The position numbers and the translations under genes are program-made. This document shows positions 20,901-33,872 of a stretch of DNA of 64,000 nt, piece after piece (position 1 is the first letter of the stretch; every line of letters starts with the position of its first letter). The DNA is from Ettlia oleoabundans (lineage: Eukaryota > Chlorophyta > Chlorophyceae > Chlamydomonadales). The notes below the pieces were generated by a model. The model was given only the letters and a program-made list of their open reading frames with translations. It searched no databases and was not told the origin of the DNA. The stretch is taken from assembly GCA_019693395.1 (NCBI GenBank), contig JAAMXP010000213.1, positions 25,230 through 89,229 of the forward strand, read 5' to 3'.

Positions 20901-23900
20901 AACCTGCTGCCCTCAGGCGGTGCACAGCCCACGCAGACAGCAAAAGCCGTCGTGGAGATCCAGGCGAGTTGGGTTCAACAGCTGAGAAACATTGCATCAG
21001 TTCTTCATCAATGATGTAGCCTAGGCTACGTTGTTCAGTCGGTAATGACACCCAGTGATGTCTGCTGCGCCTCCCATTGCACAGGAGTGCCATAGTCATA
21101 CTACCTGTCCTTCTGGCTACAACCACTCAGCAGCGCTGCGATCCTTCTTTCCTGTTTTTTCCTGCAGGAGCAGCTCCCTGATGCCAAGGTTCTGTACAGC
21201 TCAGCCACCGGCGCCTCCGAGCCCAGAAACCTGGCCTACATGACGCGGCTGGGCCTGTTTGGGTTCAAAGATGCGGCGGACATGATTGAGCTGCTCAGCA
21301 AGTGAGAGTGTGTCAGTCAGGATAAGGTTGCTGGGGTCAGGAACATGTCATTCCGTTTATATATTGGTATAAGCTTAGATGCGCACGTGGTTGACTCAAA
21401 TTCATCAAGGGCGTTGAAGCCACCCTGGTGGCATGGTCCGGTGAGCAAGCCCTCACGTCGGCGCTATCCCCAATGCCGCACAGGTCCAAGCTTGGAGCAT
21501 TAGAGCTGGCGGCCATGTCACTGAAGTCCACCGGCACATGTGGGTGGAGAATGGCACCACCCTTCTCACCCAGCTGGCTGTATATTACGCTGGTGCTGCT
21601 TGCTCTCAGCACCAGATCAATGACGAGCAAATGGCGCAGACACTTCAGTACGTAACCACATGCCATTGGTTCTGTTAACTGCGCTTCACTTGCTCCTGCC
21701 TTGCAGACCTGTCACGCACGCTGAGCTATGCTGGTGCCGAGTTTGCGCTGGGCTATGTGGTAGTGGACGAGGTGTTCAAGGTCATGTAAGCCATTGAGAG
21801 AGGAGAGGTTCGCAAGTACACAGGCTGGGAGATGTTTAGCATCAGTAGATAAAGGGCTTTACGTGCTACACTCATCCTTTGCGTGTTCAGCCCGCATAGC
21901 CGGAGCTTAGATTTTCCCGCTGTGCTGGCTTGCGCCCTTATGTGACCTTTGTCAGCTATTGTTGCTGTGCAACCTTTCTTGCAGGTACGACCGTGCTACC
22001 CTGTTCTGGACTCTGCTGTGGTGGGTGTTGCAATTCCACATGCGTGGCTGCATGGTACTGCGATCTTGTCAAATAGCGGTGCCCTGACGCTGCAGGTTCT
22101 CGTCGCCACCAGTCAATCAGTGCTACCATTTCTGCGTCTCTTCGCCTTGCAGGAAGATTGTGCAATGTCATCCGCGTTTGACAAAGCTGCAGGGGGTGTT
22201 CTGGAGCGCCAATCAGCGCTTCTGGAAGCAGATGCTCATGGTGAGTTATAATTTGGTAATGACTTGTTGCTGGGTTGGTGCTTAGGTGGCAACAGGTAGC
22301 TTGGCATCCATGCCCCCCTGTAGTCCCTGGCTTGCATAGACTTTACGCATTCCTTTTGCGCTTTCACCTTCATCCCTGCCTCTCTCTTTGAGCAGGCCAG
22401 CAAGGTGCCCGCTTGTGCCAAGATGTCCCAGGAGGCGGTGGAGGCGGGTATGGCCGTGGTCATTGGACTGCAGAGCACGGGTGGGTGCGCCTGTTGTCTG
22501 CAGCAGCACTGTCGCCCACTATCTATGCGTACGCGCGCCACTTCATGCAAACTTGATCCTGAGCTTTTTCGCTTCACTGCGTCCTACTTGCTTGTGCCGT
22601 TCCTGCTGAGAACCATTGGGCCGCCGGGGACTGGCTTTTCTTCGTTTCTATGCTGCGACACCACGCTGTTTGTGTGTCACTCACGTCGTCTGCCCCGCAC
22701 CGCAGGCGAAGCCAACACGGACTTGCTCAAGGATACCAACGGTAGCGCTTTTGAAGACCTGGTGTCGGCACCGCGCATGGTACTGGAGCAATACATCAGA
22801 AGCCAGGTCAGCTTCCACCTAGCTACTCAACTTCAGGCGGTTAGGCTCCCTTGTCACTGACTGCCGCACCTACCAATGTCAACAACCGGGGTGTGTTGAC
22901 TGCAGTGCCCAGCCCTGCTGTGACCCCTCAACTGCCAACTTGGCTGCATGTCTCACCCGCCCCGCGGCTACCTTCCCTCCCAACTGGCTCCCCCCTCTCC
23001 TGCCCACAGTTCCCTTTGGACCGAGGTGGTGCTAGCCAGCAGGAGCTGGACTCATTGGAGTATCAAGTGGGCAGTAGTGGTGTTGATTGCCAGTGTTGAA
23101 ATTGTTTCTTTTCGTGCGTGTGTGATAGGCAGTTTTGGGTCAATGTGATGGATGGGACCGTGAAAGTGGTTTTAGCGGTGGCCAACGGTAACACCATGGT
23201 TGCTGGTGTGCGGTGCTTTTCTCACACTGCACAATTGGTGTGCACTGTGTTACCCTGCTGGACCCCTCCGCGCCAGTTCAAAGTGTTATGTTGCTTGTGT
23301 GACAGCATGCTGCAAGCCAGATGCAGTGAATGTGCCGCACCATGTTGCACTGCATCCTGCAGGTGTTCAATGCCATTGAGAGCTGGCGCAGCATGCTGCC
23401 CGCCAGCGAGGTGGTGGCTCAGAAGGCCCAGGGACGGGAGGTGCAGCATGCGGCGGCACTCATGGGGCTGCGCGTCAACAAGAGCGAGCGGCAGAGCGAG
23501 GATGCAGTCATTGCTTTGAGGGTGGGTGGGTTGATTGGGGGGGTTGTTGGCTACTTTGATTGGGCAGCTGTCTTCCAGCTGTGCAGACTATGGGTGCGTT
23601 CGTTTGATGCGATCAGGCTGAGCTGCCCCTGACAATTCTAAAAGGATGTGATGGTTGCTGTCACTTAGCTAACACAGGGCTGCTCTAGTAAGTTCCAGCT
23701 GCGTACTCTAGGACCCCGCCCCCCTTCCGTGGTCTCATTGATGCCTTGCTCGTGCTTTGTATTAAAAGTTTGCCCGTCTTATGTGCCACCACGCCCTGCA
23801 GTTCAAGATGAAGAAAGCGGCCCAACAGGATGAGGCAAGGCGTGTTGAGCAGCGGCGTCAGGAGAAGCTTGAGCAGTGGCAGCGGCGGCGGGCAGTGCAG

Positions 23901-26900
23901 GAGCGCCGCCTGAGGCTGGATATGGAGCAAGCTGCGGATGATGTCGTGGCAGGGGAGGCGGCGCTGGCTCGCCTACAGGGTGGCGATAGCAAGACGGCCC
24001 CTGCAGCTACGCTTGAGAAGGGCCTGCAGGACAGTAGTGATGAGGAGGATGAGCCGGGGCAGACACTGGCGGCACGAGCTGGGGCTAGCGGCCGTAGAAA
24101 GGCCGCGGCAGGCACTGGAGGCAGCGCGAAGCGCAAGGCAGCAGTGCTGCTTGACGATTCGGAGGATGAGATTGAGGGAAAGAGCGAGGGGAGCAGCAAG
24201 GAGAATGGGGCATCACAGCCTCGCACCACGCAGCAACAGCAACAGCAGCGCCCGCTTGCATCGCGCCGACGGGTCAGTTTGCTGGTGGACTGCGTAAAAC
24301 CCTGCATGAGAGGCTTGGTTCGACGGGACTGCACTGGCCATAAGCTCCCGCAAGTTGTCGAGCACGCTGCAGAGTCGAGTTACAATGCCTTGGCTCTGTT
24401 TATATTGCGCTTCAGCCTCCCTGTTGTTGCATCATCAATGTTCTCTACAAGCCCCCATCTGGCACTGGTTGCTGCCATTCGACAGGTGCTGGGTGACGTT
24501 GATGACTCGTCATCAGACGACGATGCGCTGCCGCTATCCGCCCGTGCCCGCGCCCACACCCCCCTACCTTCTCCTGCTCAGCCGCCACTGTCATTCCGTG
24601 TGCTGGACGAGCCTGTGGAGATTGACCTGACCCTGGACGACGACGTCGCCTGCATGGTGGGTGGATGGTTGTGGGTATTGAATTGAGGCAAGAACGTGCG
24701 ACGGCAGCTTTTCCATCTTGCCTCTGGCTCAGTGCCTTCCATTCTCAGCTTGCATCCACTGACCAGCTATGTCACACTCCCACACAACCACTCCACTGCT
24801 TCTGCTTGCCATAAATCTTTTTTCCTGCCTGCAGGTCTGCGGGCGGGAGGATGAGGAGGAAAGCATGCTGCTTTGCGATGCTTGCGACCGCGGCTGTCAC
24901 CTGCTGTGCGCACACTTGCGGCACATGCCCAACACTTCTACCTGGCTCTGCCCGAGTTGCTCCGGCTGCAAGGACAGCACTGCTCCTACCGCAACCCAGC
25001 AGCAACAGCAGCAGCAACGCTGTGGGAGGCTGACAAAGCGGGCGCCAGCTGCGGTGGTGTCTATCTCTGATACTGATGACTCTGATACTGATGACGATGA
25101 CGATGTCTTCGCTGCGCCGCGCGTGGTCCCACAGGTGCCAGGAGTGGTGAGATGCCAACATACACGCAATGCAGTACCTGACATGCCGGTTGCCTGCCCT
25201 CCTGTGCATGCCAGGGTTGAAAGTCCAGGCAAGCATTAATCACCGCATGAAATGTGCCTGCCAAATCCCCCTCTGTTACAGACCCAGGGGAACAAAATGC
25301 AGCTGCTGGCAGCGGAGCGGAGGTTGGAAACCGCCAAGCGCAAGCTGCGGGCAGGTGCGTTTCCAGTTTGACACCAGCACCTGGTGGCGTGAGGATATCG
25401 TTGCTGCAGTGAGTTTTTGCCTTACAGCTCATACCCCAGCTATGCGCTGGAGTCGCAGCCGTTGGAAAGGAGGTGGTGGCTAGTTCATGGCTTGCTGCTG
25501 AACGCTGTTTTGCAAGCCATTGCTCGGTGAGTAGCCTATTGCTGCACGGCCTTTGCCAAGCTGAGGCTAGCCCTGGTTTCACTGCCATCTGCTCGTCCTG
25601 CACTCATCCGGGTATGTGCATGCTGTGCTGTGCGTGCAATGGTGCAGCTGAGCTGCAGTTGGAGGCATTTAAAGAGCAGACTGCTGAAGGCCCTCCCCCC
25701 ACGCCGCCCCGGCAGATGCGCCAGGGCCAGCGCCAGCAGGCAAGAGATGGCGGCCACAACACCCGCAAGCTCGCCTGGGCAGTAGCTCCTGGATTGCCAC
25801 TCTGCTTGCGCTTACTGCTGTGTTACCTTGCATTACACTTTGATTGGCCTCATCCCACCCTATCAGGTCTTCAGCATTCTCATTCTCGGCGTTTTCTGTC
25901 CTTTCCCCTGTCCCTCTGCCCCACTTGGCTGCCTGCCTGCAGCAGCAGCAACAGCAGGCGCGTCCCGGCAGCGCATCCTTTGACCCCACAGTGCGCAACC
26001 TGCAGCTCAGCGGCAGCGGGGTGCAGGGCTACCGCCACGCCGTCAAGGTTCAAGGTCTGGCTGATCTGGAGCTGCCCAAGGATATGGGGCAGCGGCTGGC
26101 TGCACGGGAGGATGCTCGGCTGGCAGCAAGGGATGCGGGGCGTAATGAGGCGGAGGAGGATGAGATGGAGCTTGCCGAGATGGATGCGGATTTCAAAGGT
26201 GAGAGGAATGGGAGGGAGGATAGAAACTATGGTTTGTCAGTTGATCAGCCAAAAATCAGCATGATTGATTGTGGTGGCCAGGTGCAGACTAGCTTGAAGC
26301 GTGGAAAATGTGAGAACTCCGCAGCAAACTGTTCCGGCCTGTGCTGGGGAACTGCAGTTCCCAGCCCCTCAACTCCTAGCCTGCTGGTGTTGGCAGTGCA
26401 TCAGGACATCACCGACATTCCTCAGCTTCCCCTTCTTCACACCCCATCTTGCCAGCAGCACCTGCTGGCGATCCTAACGCAGACATCTCGCCGCAGCTGA
26501 TTCGCATGCGGGGCTGGCTGCTGCGCATTGTGAATGCGATGGAGCTGTGAGTGCTGCCATGATGTGCTGCTGGGCCGTTGTGGCACGCCGGGCTGCATTG
26601 TGCCTTTGCGCCGGACTGCGTTGTGCAGTCTTGAATGTGGTCGCGCAGAGTGCACTGCTGGCATACAACAAGGCTTCCAACCTGCATTCATTGCCCCGAT
26701 TTCATACATCAAGGCTTCCAACCTGCATATAGTTTTCCATTGCCCCGCCTTTTCCTGGCTCCCTCCCGAGTGCTATTTTGCTTCGTAAGCCCGTTGAACC
26801 ATGGAACCCTGCTTGATGTGCAGGCCACCCAACCCGCTTGACCAGCTGATTGAGCTTCTTGGTGGGGAGGAGAAGGTGGCTGAGCTGACAGGTGAGTGCC

Positions 26901-29900
26901 AAGTGCCAGCTGACTGCCGCTTGCACCACGTATCTGCTGGCCCCGCGCTCTTGACCACGTCTAGCCACAGCACACCATCAACGTGCACCACCCGCCCATA
27001 TGCTGCTTGTGCACAGATGCCATACGTGTACACTCGCATGAACTTCCTGCAGGGCGCAAGGGGTATGTTTGCAAGGAGGAGGGAAGCGACCGTGCAGTGT
27101 ATGTGCAGCGTGGAAAGGACGGGCCGCAGAAGGATTGCAACATGCGGGAGCGTCAGGTTGGTGGTTTGTACACTACAGACGGCTCTTGATTTGCAATGCA
27201 TAAAGTGCGCCATCACACTATTGTACAGGCAAATGTCTGCCTTGAAGGGCAGCTCGTCCATCATTTACATATCGCTGCTCTTTGGGTGGCCCAACCAGCT
27301 CAGCCAATAGAATATTCCTTTCCCCAAAAGCTTTGCAACAAACAACAAAAAGTTTTTGCAGGCGTTCATGGCTGGGCGCAAGCTGGTAGCCATCATTTCT
27401 GATGCCGCCTCCACCGGGATCTCCCTGCAGGTGTGTGGCTGGGCAGAAGAGCCACTGACCAAGCTCCTTGCCTGTGGATCTGCTGCTTGTCTTGGGCACT
27501 CCGCTGCGTTGCGCTGCGTTGCCAAACCTGGACTCCAATATACCGTCATGTGTACAGTCCATGGCCAGTGCATGTGATGTCAGCCCCAATGCGCGACAAA
27601 CACACTGGTGCACCACACTCACCATCCGCCCAATCTCAATCAATAACAGCCCCGGCGCTACTCCCCGGCGTTTACTCCTCCAGGCTGATCGCCGTGCGGC
27701 TAACCAGCGCCGCCGCTGCCACATCACACTAGAACTGCCGTGGTCCGCTGACAAGGCCATCCAGCAGTTTGGCCGCTCACACCGTGCCAACCAGGTGTCG
27801 GCACCGCTCTATCGCATACTGACGGTCAACGTGGGAGGCGAATTCCGCTTTGCTTCGGCAGCAGCCAAGGTAAGCCACCCGGGCAGGGCTAGCTGCCACT
27901 TCCGCCCACCAGCCAGCTAGCCTGCCAGCCAGTCGCCTGTTGGTTTGTTTTGCAGAATCAGGCACATGATGGGCTTTCTGCTATCAATCATGTCTCCTAT
28001 TGAATAACCAGCACTCTCTATCATCCATATTTGAAACCCATCTGTTACACCAGCCCATATTACACCCCACCTGACCCACCAACCCCACCATCCCGCACCC
28101 CTCCTTTGCACAGCGCCTGGCCTCCCTGGGTGCCCTGCTGCGCGGTGATCGCAACGCCATTGGCGCCGGCAGCGAGCTGAAGCAGTTTGACATTGACAAC
28201 GCGCATGGCGAGAAAGCGCTGCTGCGGGTCCTGCAGGACATCTGCGGTGATCAGGGCAGCAAGCCCATGCCCGGGGTCAAGGTTGGTCAGTGCAGCTACT
28301 GTGGCATGGTGTACGGTTGATGATGACGGCTATGGCTCGTTTATGTTGTAGTGCATCCTGTGCTGCTTTGTGGCTAGTTTGCAAATGCCACACCAGCGGT
28401 CCGATAGCAGCTTGCGGGTCTCAACAAACAGATTAACATTCCGCTTTCCAGCTAGCTCCGTTTCCCCCTCCCCTTATCCCTGACAGGTGCCGGAGCTGCC
28501 GCCAGAGCTAGCCCGCTCCGAGTTCCTGCACAGCTCCGGCATGGATGAGGTGATGGAGCGGGCGGGGCGGGATCCCGTCCCCCCCTTCTTCAGATACATG
28601 CGCGTCAAGCTGGTGAGGGCTTGCACAACCCAGGAAGGCTATTAAGCCTCAGCCGGGGGGCGCCGCTGTACTGCCAGGCTGTGCAGCCGATGGCTTGGGT
28701 GCAATGAAATGCTGGCTGCTCTGAATACTGTGAACCCAGTCCTGGCATGACCCTTTTTTGTCACCAGCACCACATCGACACCTCACCCCGTTGTGCAGGC
28801 CAGTATTGGTGTGCTTGACGAAAGTGAGGAGTTTGGCGGCACCACCCGCATCACTGTGCCCAACCAGAAGGCCAAGGTCAAGGTGCCGCGCTTCCTCAAC
28901 CGACTGCTGGGACTGCCCATGGTGAGGCGACAGAGGCTGTGCTGTTGTACTCTCAGTCTTCTCCTGCAGACAAGGTGCCACCGGGATTTGGGGCAACTGT
29001 TGGGGCAGGAAAACGCAGTTGGAGCAATGCTGAAGAGGTGTCCCTTTGTGGCGTCAGTCAATGCCAACAGTAACTCACATTGAGGGGAGCTTCAAGCCTT
29101 TGCGCTTGTACCACAGCACTATCCTGGCCTCGTCCCTCGGACAACTCTGTCCCTGGTCTGGTATGTTGATATCAGCTCACATTTGCCACACCCTCTGCAG
29201 GTGGACCAGGAGCTTCTGTTCCAGTACTTCCAGGACACCCTGGACGCAACCATCGCGCAGCTGAAGAGTGAGGGCAAGTTTGACACAGGCATCGTCACAA
29301 TCAAGGTGGGGTGGGGGAGGAAAAAGAGGCCGGAGAGGCGTAACGCAGCACTACCCTAAATCTGAAACATAACAGGGTTAGGGAGAGGCGTTGGCAGGCA
29401 TGGGGTCTCCGCCTGCCTGCAGGAACCTATTGTGCGGTCTGCGTGGCATCTGGCATGCTATGGCTGTAGCCTGGCTTATCTCTCCACTAGCTGCCAAGAA
29501 CCGCAAGTCAATACTCTCTGGTCTGCTCTCTTCAACACGCCCTCTCGCCACCATTGATGTCTCCCTGCAGGGCCGCAGCTGCAGGGTTGTGGGCAAGCGC
29601 GTGATCTACCGCGACGCCACCAGCGGTGGAGAGGTGCAGCACGTGGATTTGCTACTGGACAGGGGGCTGCCCTGGGAGGCGGCACTGGCCTTCAAGTGAG
29701 CATCGGTATTCCCCTGGCAGCAACATGGCCATCCACTAGGGTAGCGGCACCGGCTCTTTCGCTCGATGTCTGGTATCCTCTTGTTTTGCAGTTGTATTTG
29801 CATGCATTGCTTCACTTATGCTTGAAACACCAAAGGCTGCACATCCGCGCTGTGACTTGTACCCTCCACAAAAGCCTCCTCCAGCCAGTAAGACCTGGAC

Positions 29901-31880
29901 ATTCTATTCTTCATTCTGCCTGTCTCCCACACTGCCCTGCCTTCTCTTTCATCAATCCACCTGCCCAACCTTCCGCAGGAGGGAGGTGGAGGACAAGCTG
30001 GAGGAGCAGGAAGCGGGCCGCAAGCACCTGTCTGGCTTCTACGTGCAGCGTGGGCGTGATGTGCTGGCGGGGGGCAGGCGGCGGCCTTACATCCTGTTGG
30101 CTACAGAGATCATCAAGAGCGCATCCAACATCCGCAACACGCGCTTCGTAAGTGGCACTGCTGTGACTGTCTGCCCTCTGCCTCCTGATCTTGCTGGTGA
30201 TGCTTTGCCAGACTTTGCTCTGGATCCTCGCTTGCAACGCCTGTCTATGTTGCAGTGTGCATGGAAGTTTGCTGCACTTGGCTGCTATGGCATGTTACTC
30301 CCTGCGTTGAGTCGCATGATGGGTGGCGTACACCTACCTACCTGGGGTGTCCAAGTCATCAGCCTGCCTACCGGCCTTCCTGTCCACCCCATCTGCCTGC
30401 CTGCAGCACATCCAGCGCCCAAATGTGGGCAGCTGCCAGAGCAAGACGCTGGCCGAAATGGACGAGGGAGGGTTCAGGCGGATGAGCGATGCAGATGCCG
30501 AGGCACTGTGGCGCTTCTGGTTTGAGTACACGGAGACGCACTGCTCGCACGGTGAGCCCGGGCTGTACTGCTGAGCACGCAACAGGCTTGCAAATGCATG
30601 GTCTACATACATGCGCGTAGGGGAAGCCCCTGAAGTGCTTTGGCAGCGGGAGACACGGCTGCAAGCAATTAAGGCAATAGAAGCTCGACAGCCAAGAGTG
30701 GCGGCACATGAGTACGAGTATGTAGCAAGAGCTTGAGGTTGTTACTGGTCTTTTGCACTTGCACTGCAGGGGATAACTGTGCCAAGCGGCGACACGGCGA
30801 CGAGTGTCGTTTTGGCACACGCAAGGACAACATCCACCTCATTTGCGGCGCTGTGCTGCCCATCTGGTGCGTTAGGGCTTATACTTTGTCCCAACCGGCT
30901 GCTTGAAAAACACGTGGTGCTTATGTACTTCCCAACCAGCAAAACCCGTTCTAGGCTGCCGGGCCCCTTGGTGATGCAAATGTGGTAGACGTGGGCAGGA
31001 GCCTGGTGTGCTCCCGTCAATGTGTTTGGATCATAGCCGCTCGTGTGCACTTGCTGCAACCTGTGTGCCGTTGTGGGGTGCAGGCAGAAGCTTGAGAGGT
31101 GGCATGACCGCAGCATGTGGGGGCAGCGCCGTAAGGATGGACACAAGTGGCCGCTGAGAGTGGTGCGGCATGGCATGATGTCGACCACGCATTTCCAAGC
31201 CAACATGCTGTTCCCTGTATCTAATGTGGTGCATGCGGGCTCTGGCAAGCAGTGGTTGGGCTACAGAACCCAATGCTGTATGCAAGACAACATCACTAGG
31301 CAAACCTGCCTGTTGCCTGGCCTACCCTGCTTACCTTGTGCTTCTGGTGCTCCTGACAAGCTATGCCCCGTTCGCCCTGCTGCAGGTGAAGACCATTCAG
31401 GAGGATGGGTCGCCGCTGGTGGGCGTGGAGGTATGCCCCCAGTATGGCGGTGTGCTCCGTATGGCAGTGTGCACCTAGGGCCAGTGTGCACCTTGCCAGC
31501 TTTGTGAACCCTGCTCTGCCTGGACCTCAGCAAGGCTTCTAAGATAGAACAGCAACTTGAGACACACGCTGCACGGCAGCTGCTGATCTACCCTCAGTTG
31601 ATGCCAGCAACTAAGCCAACCACCAGCACTTACTGTTGTATCCCCCACCCTGCAGGCCACCTGCCGCCAGGAGCTCGACTATTTTGAGCAGCTCCTACAG
31701 CAGCCAGAGCAGGACCAGCCCGTGGAAAAGCAGCGGGGACGGGCGCAGCACGGCGGCGGCGGTTCTGCAGCAGCCACAGCAGCAGCCCTGGCCGCTGCTG
31801 GAATAAATGCCGCACCTTATTTTGGAGTCTACAGGCCGGGACAGAAGAAGAAACGGGGGCGGCCCCGGAACTTTAGGTAG
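17964..31880 (+). CDS. Strawberry notch homologue (SBNO / FORGETTER1-like) with inserted PHD finger
   Basis: Nuclear helicase-like chromatin co-regulator; the plant homologue FORGETTER1 maintains heat-memory gene expression (known). Forty exons, all in phase, give 1,838 residues, from ATG 17964 to TAG 31878. Order: Gln/Ala-rich N-terminus with a KKKKRR patch; a 30-nt exon (18785-18814); the ATPase lobe with Walker [12 protein letters not shown] (K ~317) and DECHKAKN (~448-454) and [16 protein letters not shown]; an acidic, Arg-rich linker; a C4HC3 PHD finger (~952-1000; ACMVCGR...[12 protein letters not shown]...CPSC) assembled across exons 24486-24656 and 24835-25146; a second acidic linker; the C-terminal helicase lobe ([39 protein letters not shown]), and the SBNO C-terminal domain ending in an AT-hook-like RGRPR. 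Introns at 20964 and 25740 use GC donors. TGTAA follows at 32243. Confidence 0.95.
26662..26728 (+). repeat. Two near-identical 26-bp copies inside an SBNO intron
   Basis: CATACA-N-CAAGGCTTCC... occurs at 26662-26687 and 26703-26728 (41-bp spacing), with one mismatch between copies; related CATTGCCCCG segments follow each. Intronic, function unknown. Confidence 0.7.
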
Positions 31881-32964
31881 AGATCCCATGCTTGGCACAT
31901 TCCTGGCCTGCAGGCAGGCCAGCCCTCAAACCAGTATCTTTGCAATGCATGCACATCACCAGAACTTTGCCCGACGACTCACTGTGTGGCTTTCCTTCTG
32001 TATGAACACCGCTGTTGTCGGTCCCTTCATGACTTGAATCGTTCTTGTTTTGCTTGCCTTGATTCTGACCCAACCCACTCACCATCCAATACTGTGCTCC
32101 GCTTGCTGCCACATCAACACTGCACACTCTGCCCTTATTGCAATGCATCCACTCTAGTGCAGCCTTCATTCAGTGCAACAGCACTACCTGTGCAACATAA
32201 CTGCCCCGCATCCAACTGCTGAACTGCCATTTCCGCAGGCCTTGTAACTTGACAATGCCACCTCACTGTTGGGCTGGCCCTAGTAGAATTGGTGGTCTAG
32301 GAGGGCTAGAGGCGAGGGGGGGGGGGGTAGATGCCTGCCCGAGGGTACCGCTGTACTATCAAAAACACACGGGAAATGCAGGACATATGTGGTTGTGCAA
32401 GTGAAGCAACACTTGCAAGCAGAAAAGACAGTATCAATTGTCAAACCGCGCTGCACACCTTAGCAGCCATGCTTGCATATGCCGCTTGGCGCAGCATAGC
32501 TGACTGGCCGCTGAGTGCTAGCGGGCTGGCAAGGAGTGGAAGCCAGCTGACAACTGTGGCGCGGCCCAAGAGCTCCGCTCTACGTTGCTGTTGCAAGTGT
32601 ACGTCGTGTGCTGAAGCTGCCCGGCTTCATAAAACAAATTTTCGAACCCCAAGCCAAAGTTAGCACCACAGTACCTGACACGATGGACCGTCCGGGTCTC
32701 CCATGGGATCCTTCGCTTACAGTGTATCAACACGGCACTGACAGAACTCAACACATGGGGTGGGAAAGCCAACACGCGTTTTTCAAATGTGTGCTGCACG
32801 GATGTACAGCCTGGCCTACCTCCAAACAAGCTTTCGTGGAGGCGGGGGGGGGGGGCACATGACAAATCAATCACTAGAACCAGCCTTACTGTAAAAAAGG
32901 AATACATGGATGTCAGGGCCGGTGATTGGTCGTGATTAATGCCTGGGCATCCACAGCTGATGCT
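31881..32964. other. Convergent 3' region, SBNO / YCII gene
   Basis: 1,084 bp. TGTAA at 32243-32247 for SBNO, complement TTACA at 32717-32721 for the YCII gene, and two 12-G runs (32316-32327, 32844-32855). No coding exon was recognised; open frames here have no family resemblance. Confidence 0.5.
32243..32247 (+). terminator. Poly(A) signal TGTAA
   Basis: 363 bp after the SBNO stop codon. Confidence 0.5.
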
Positions 32965-33872
32965 TCAGGAGACGTCTCCTGCCACTACCATGTACCTGCA
33001 TGCACCCAGGGAAACAAGCAATGAACACTATATTGCAGGCAGTAAAGCAAGACACATTTGAGCCTAGCGCTGGACCCGCACCGTACAGGAAAGACATGCC
33101 ATGCGAGACATCAGCAAGGTGCCAGCAGCAACGGGGCAGCCGGTGCTTACGGCCGGATGGTGTAGCTGGGCACGAGCCCGTTTTGCACGTAAGGATCCGC
33201 CTGCACAAATGCCTCGATATCGTCCTTGCTAACATTCCTGCGGCGTCCATGAGAGCTTGAGATGTCAGGGCAGATGGCCTGTGAGCAACCCCAAAGCGGA
33301 CCTCTGGCTAGTGCACTGGTGAGCAGAGATGTAAGGTGCTGATAGCTGGCCTCCCACCCCGTCGCACCTAAAAATGAAAATTGCTCCATCCACAGGCTCA
33401 GTCAGAGCACCCGCCATCACGAGTTTGTTCTGGTCTGCCTGCAGTGCTAGCAGTAAGGGAGTACACATGGTGAGCAGCCACGCACGTTGCAGTAGCCAGC
33501 CGCCTCTGCTGGCAGTAGAGTGACCCCCATCAATCTTATTCCCTTACCATTTTGTGTGCACCAGCCAAATGCTGCTCACGGTAGGGGCCGCGCTTCTCCA
33601 CAATGTCCGGCACATACTTGTACTGCAAAATGTGGTAGCTGTTGCTGGCGGCGGAGGCCTGCGGGCGGAGGGGCGGGGACGGCAGGGTGCAACGGCAGTG
33701 AGCAGGGGTGTGACTGAATGCCCCAAACTTCAATGCCGCTGGAAACTTGGCATCAGCATCCATCATGTACTGCGAAGCAGCTTACCATCGCTCGGGAAGG
33801 GACGGCTCTGCAGCGGTGTGTCACTCCGCGAGCCGCCAGTCGCAGGCTTGCCCTTGCTGCGTGGCTCAACAT
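32965..33872 (-). CDS. YCII-related domain protein with organellar presequence
   Basis: Five exons: 33872-33786, 33658-33548, 33438-33368, 33237-33151, 32995-32965; phases close, giving 128 residues. The first exon, MLSHAARASLRLAARGVTH, is an Arg/Ala/Ser-rich, acid-free presequence typical of mitochondrial or plastid import. The rest is one ferredoxin-like YCII (YciI) domain: YHILQYKYVPDIVEKRGPYR, HLAGAHK (the family's conserved His), MAGALTEPVDGAIFIF, and DPYVQNGLVPSYTIRPYMVV. The apparent stop after TIRP (33147-33149) is inside the intron donor GTAAGC; splicing to 32995 supplies the usual IRPYMVV end. YciI proteins are small dimers of unproven activity in eukaryotes. A minus-strand TGTAA at 32717-32721 is a possible poly(A) signal. 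It is divergent from tafazzin, 697 bp apart. Confidence 0.85.

Noticed and set aside
20960..20975. SBNO and other genes interpreted as frameshifted pseudogenes where no GT donor fits
   Set aside because: GC donors in strong consensus context join conserved motifs exactly in frame, so these are GC-AG introns and not lesions.
33147..33149. In-frame stop ending the YCII protein at TIRP
   Set aside because: The TAA is within a GTAAGC donor; splicing to 32995 adds the expected PYMVV end and closes the frame.
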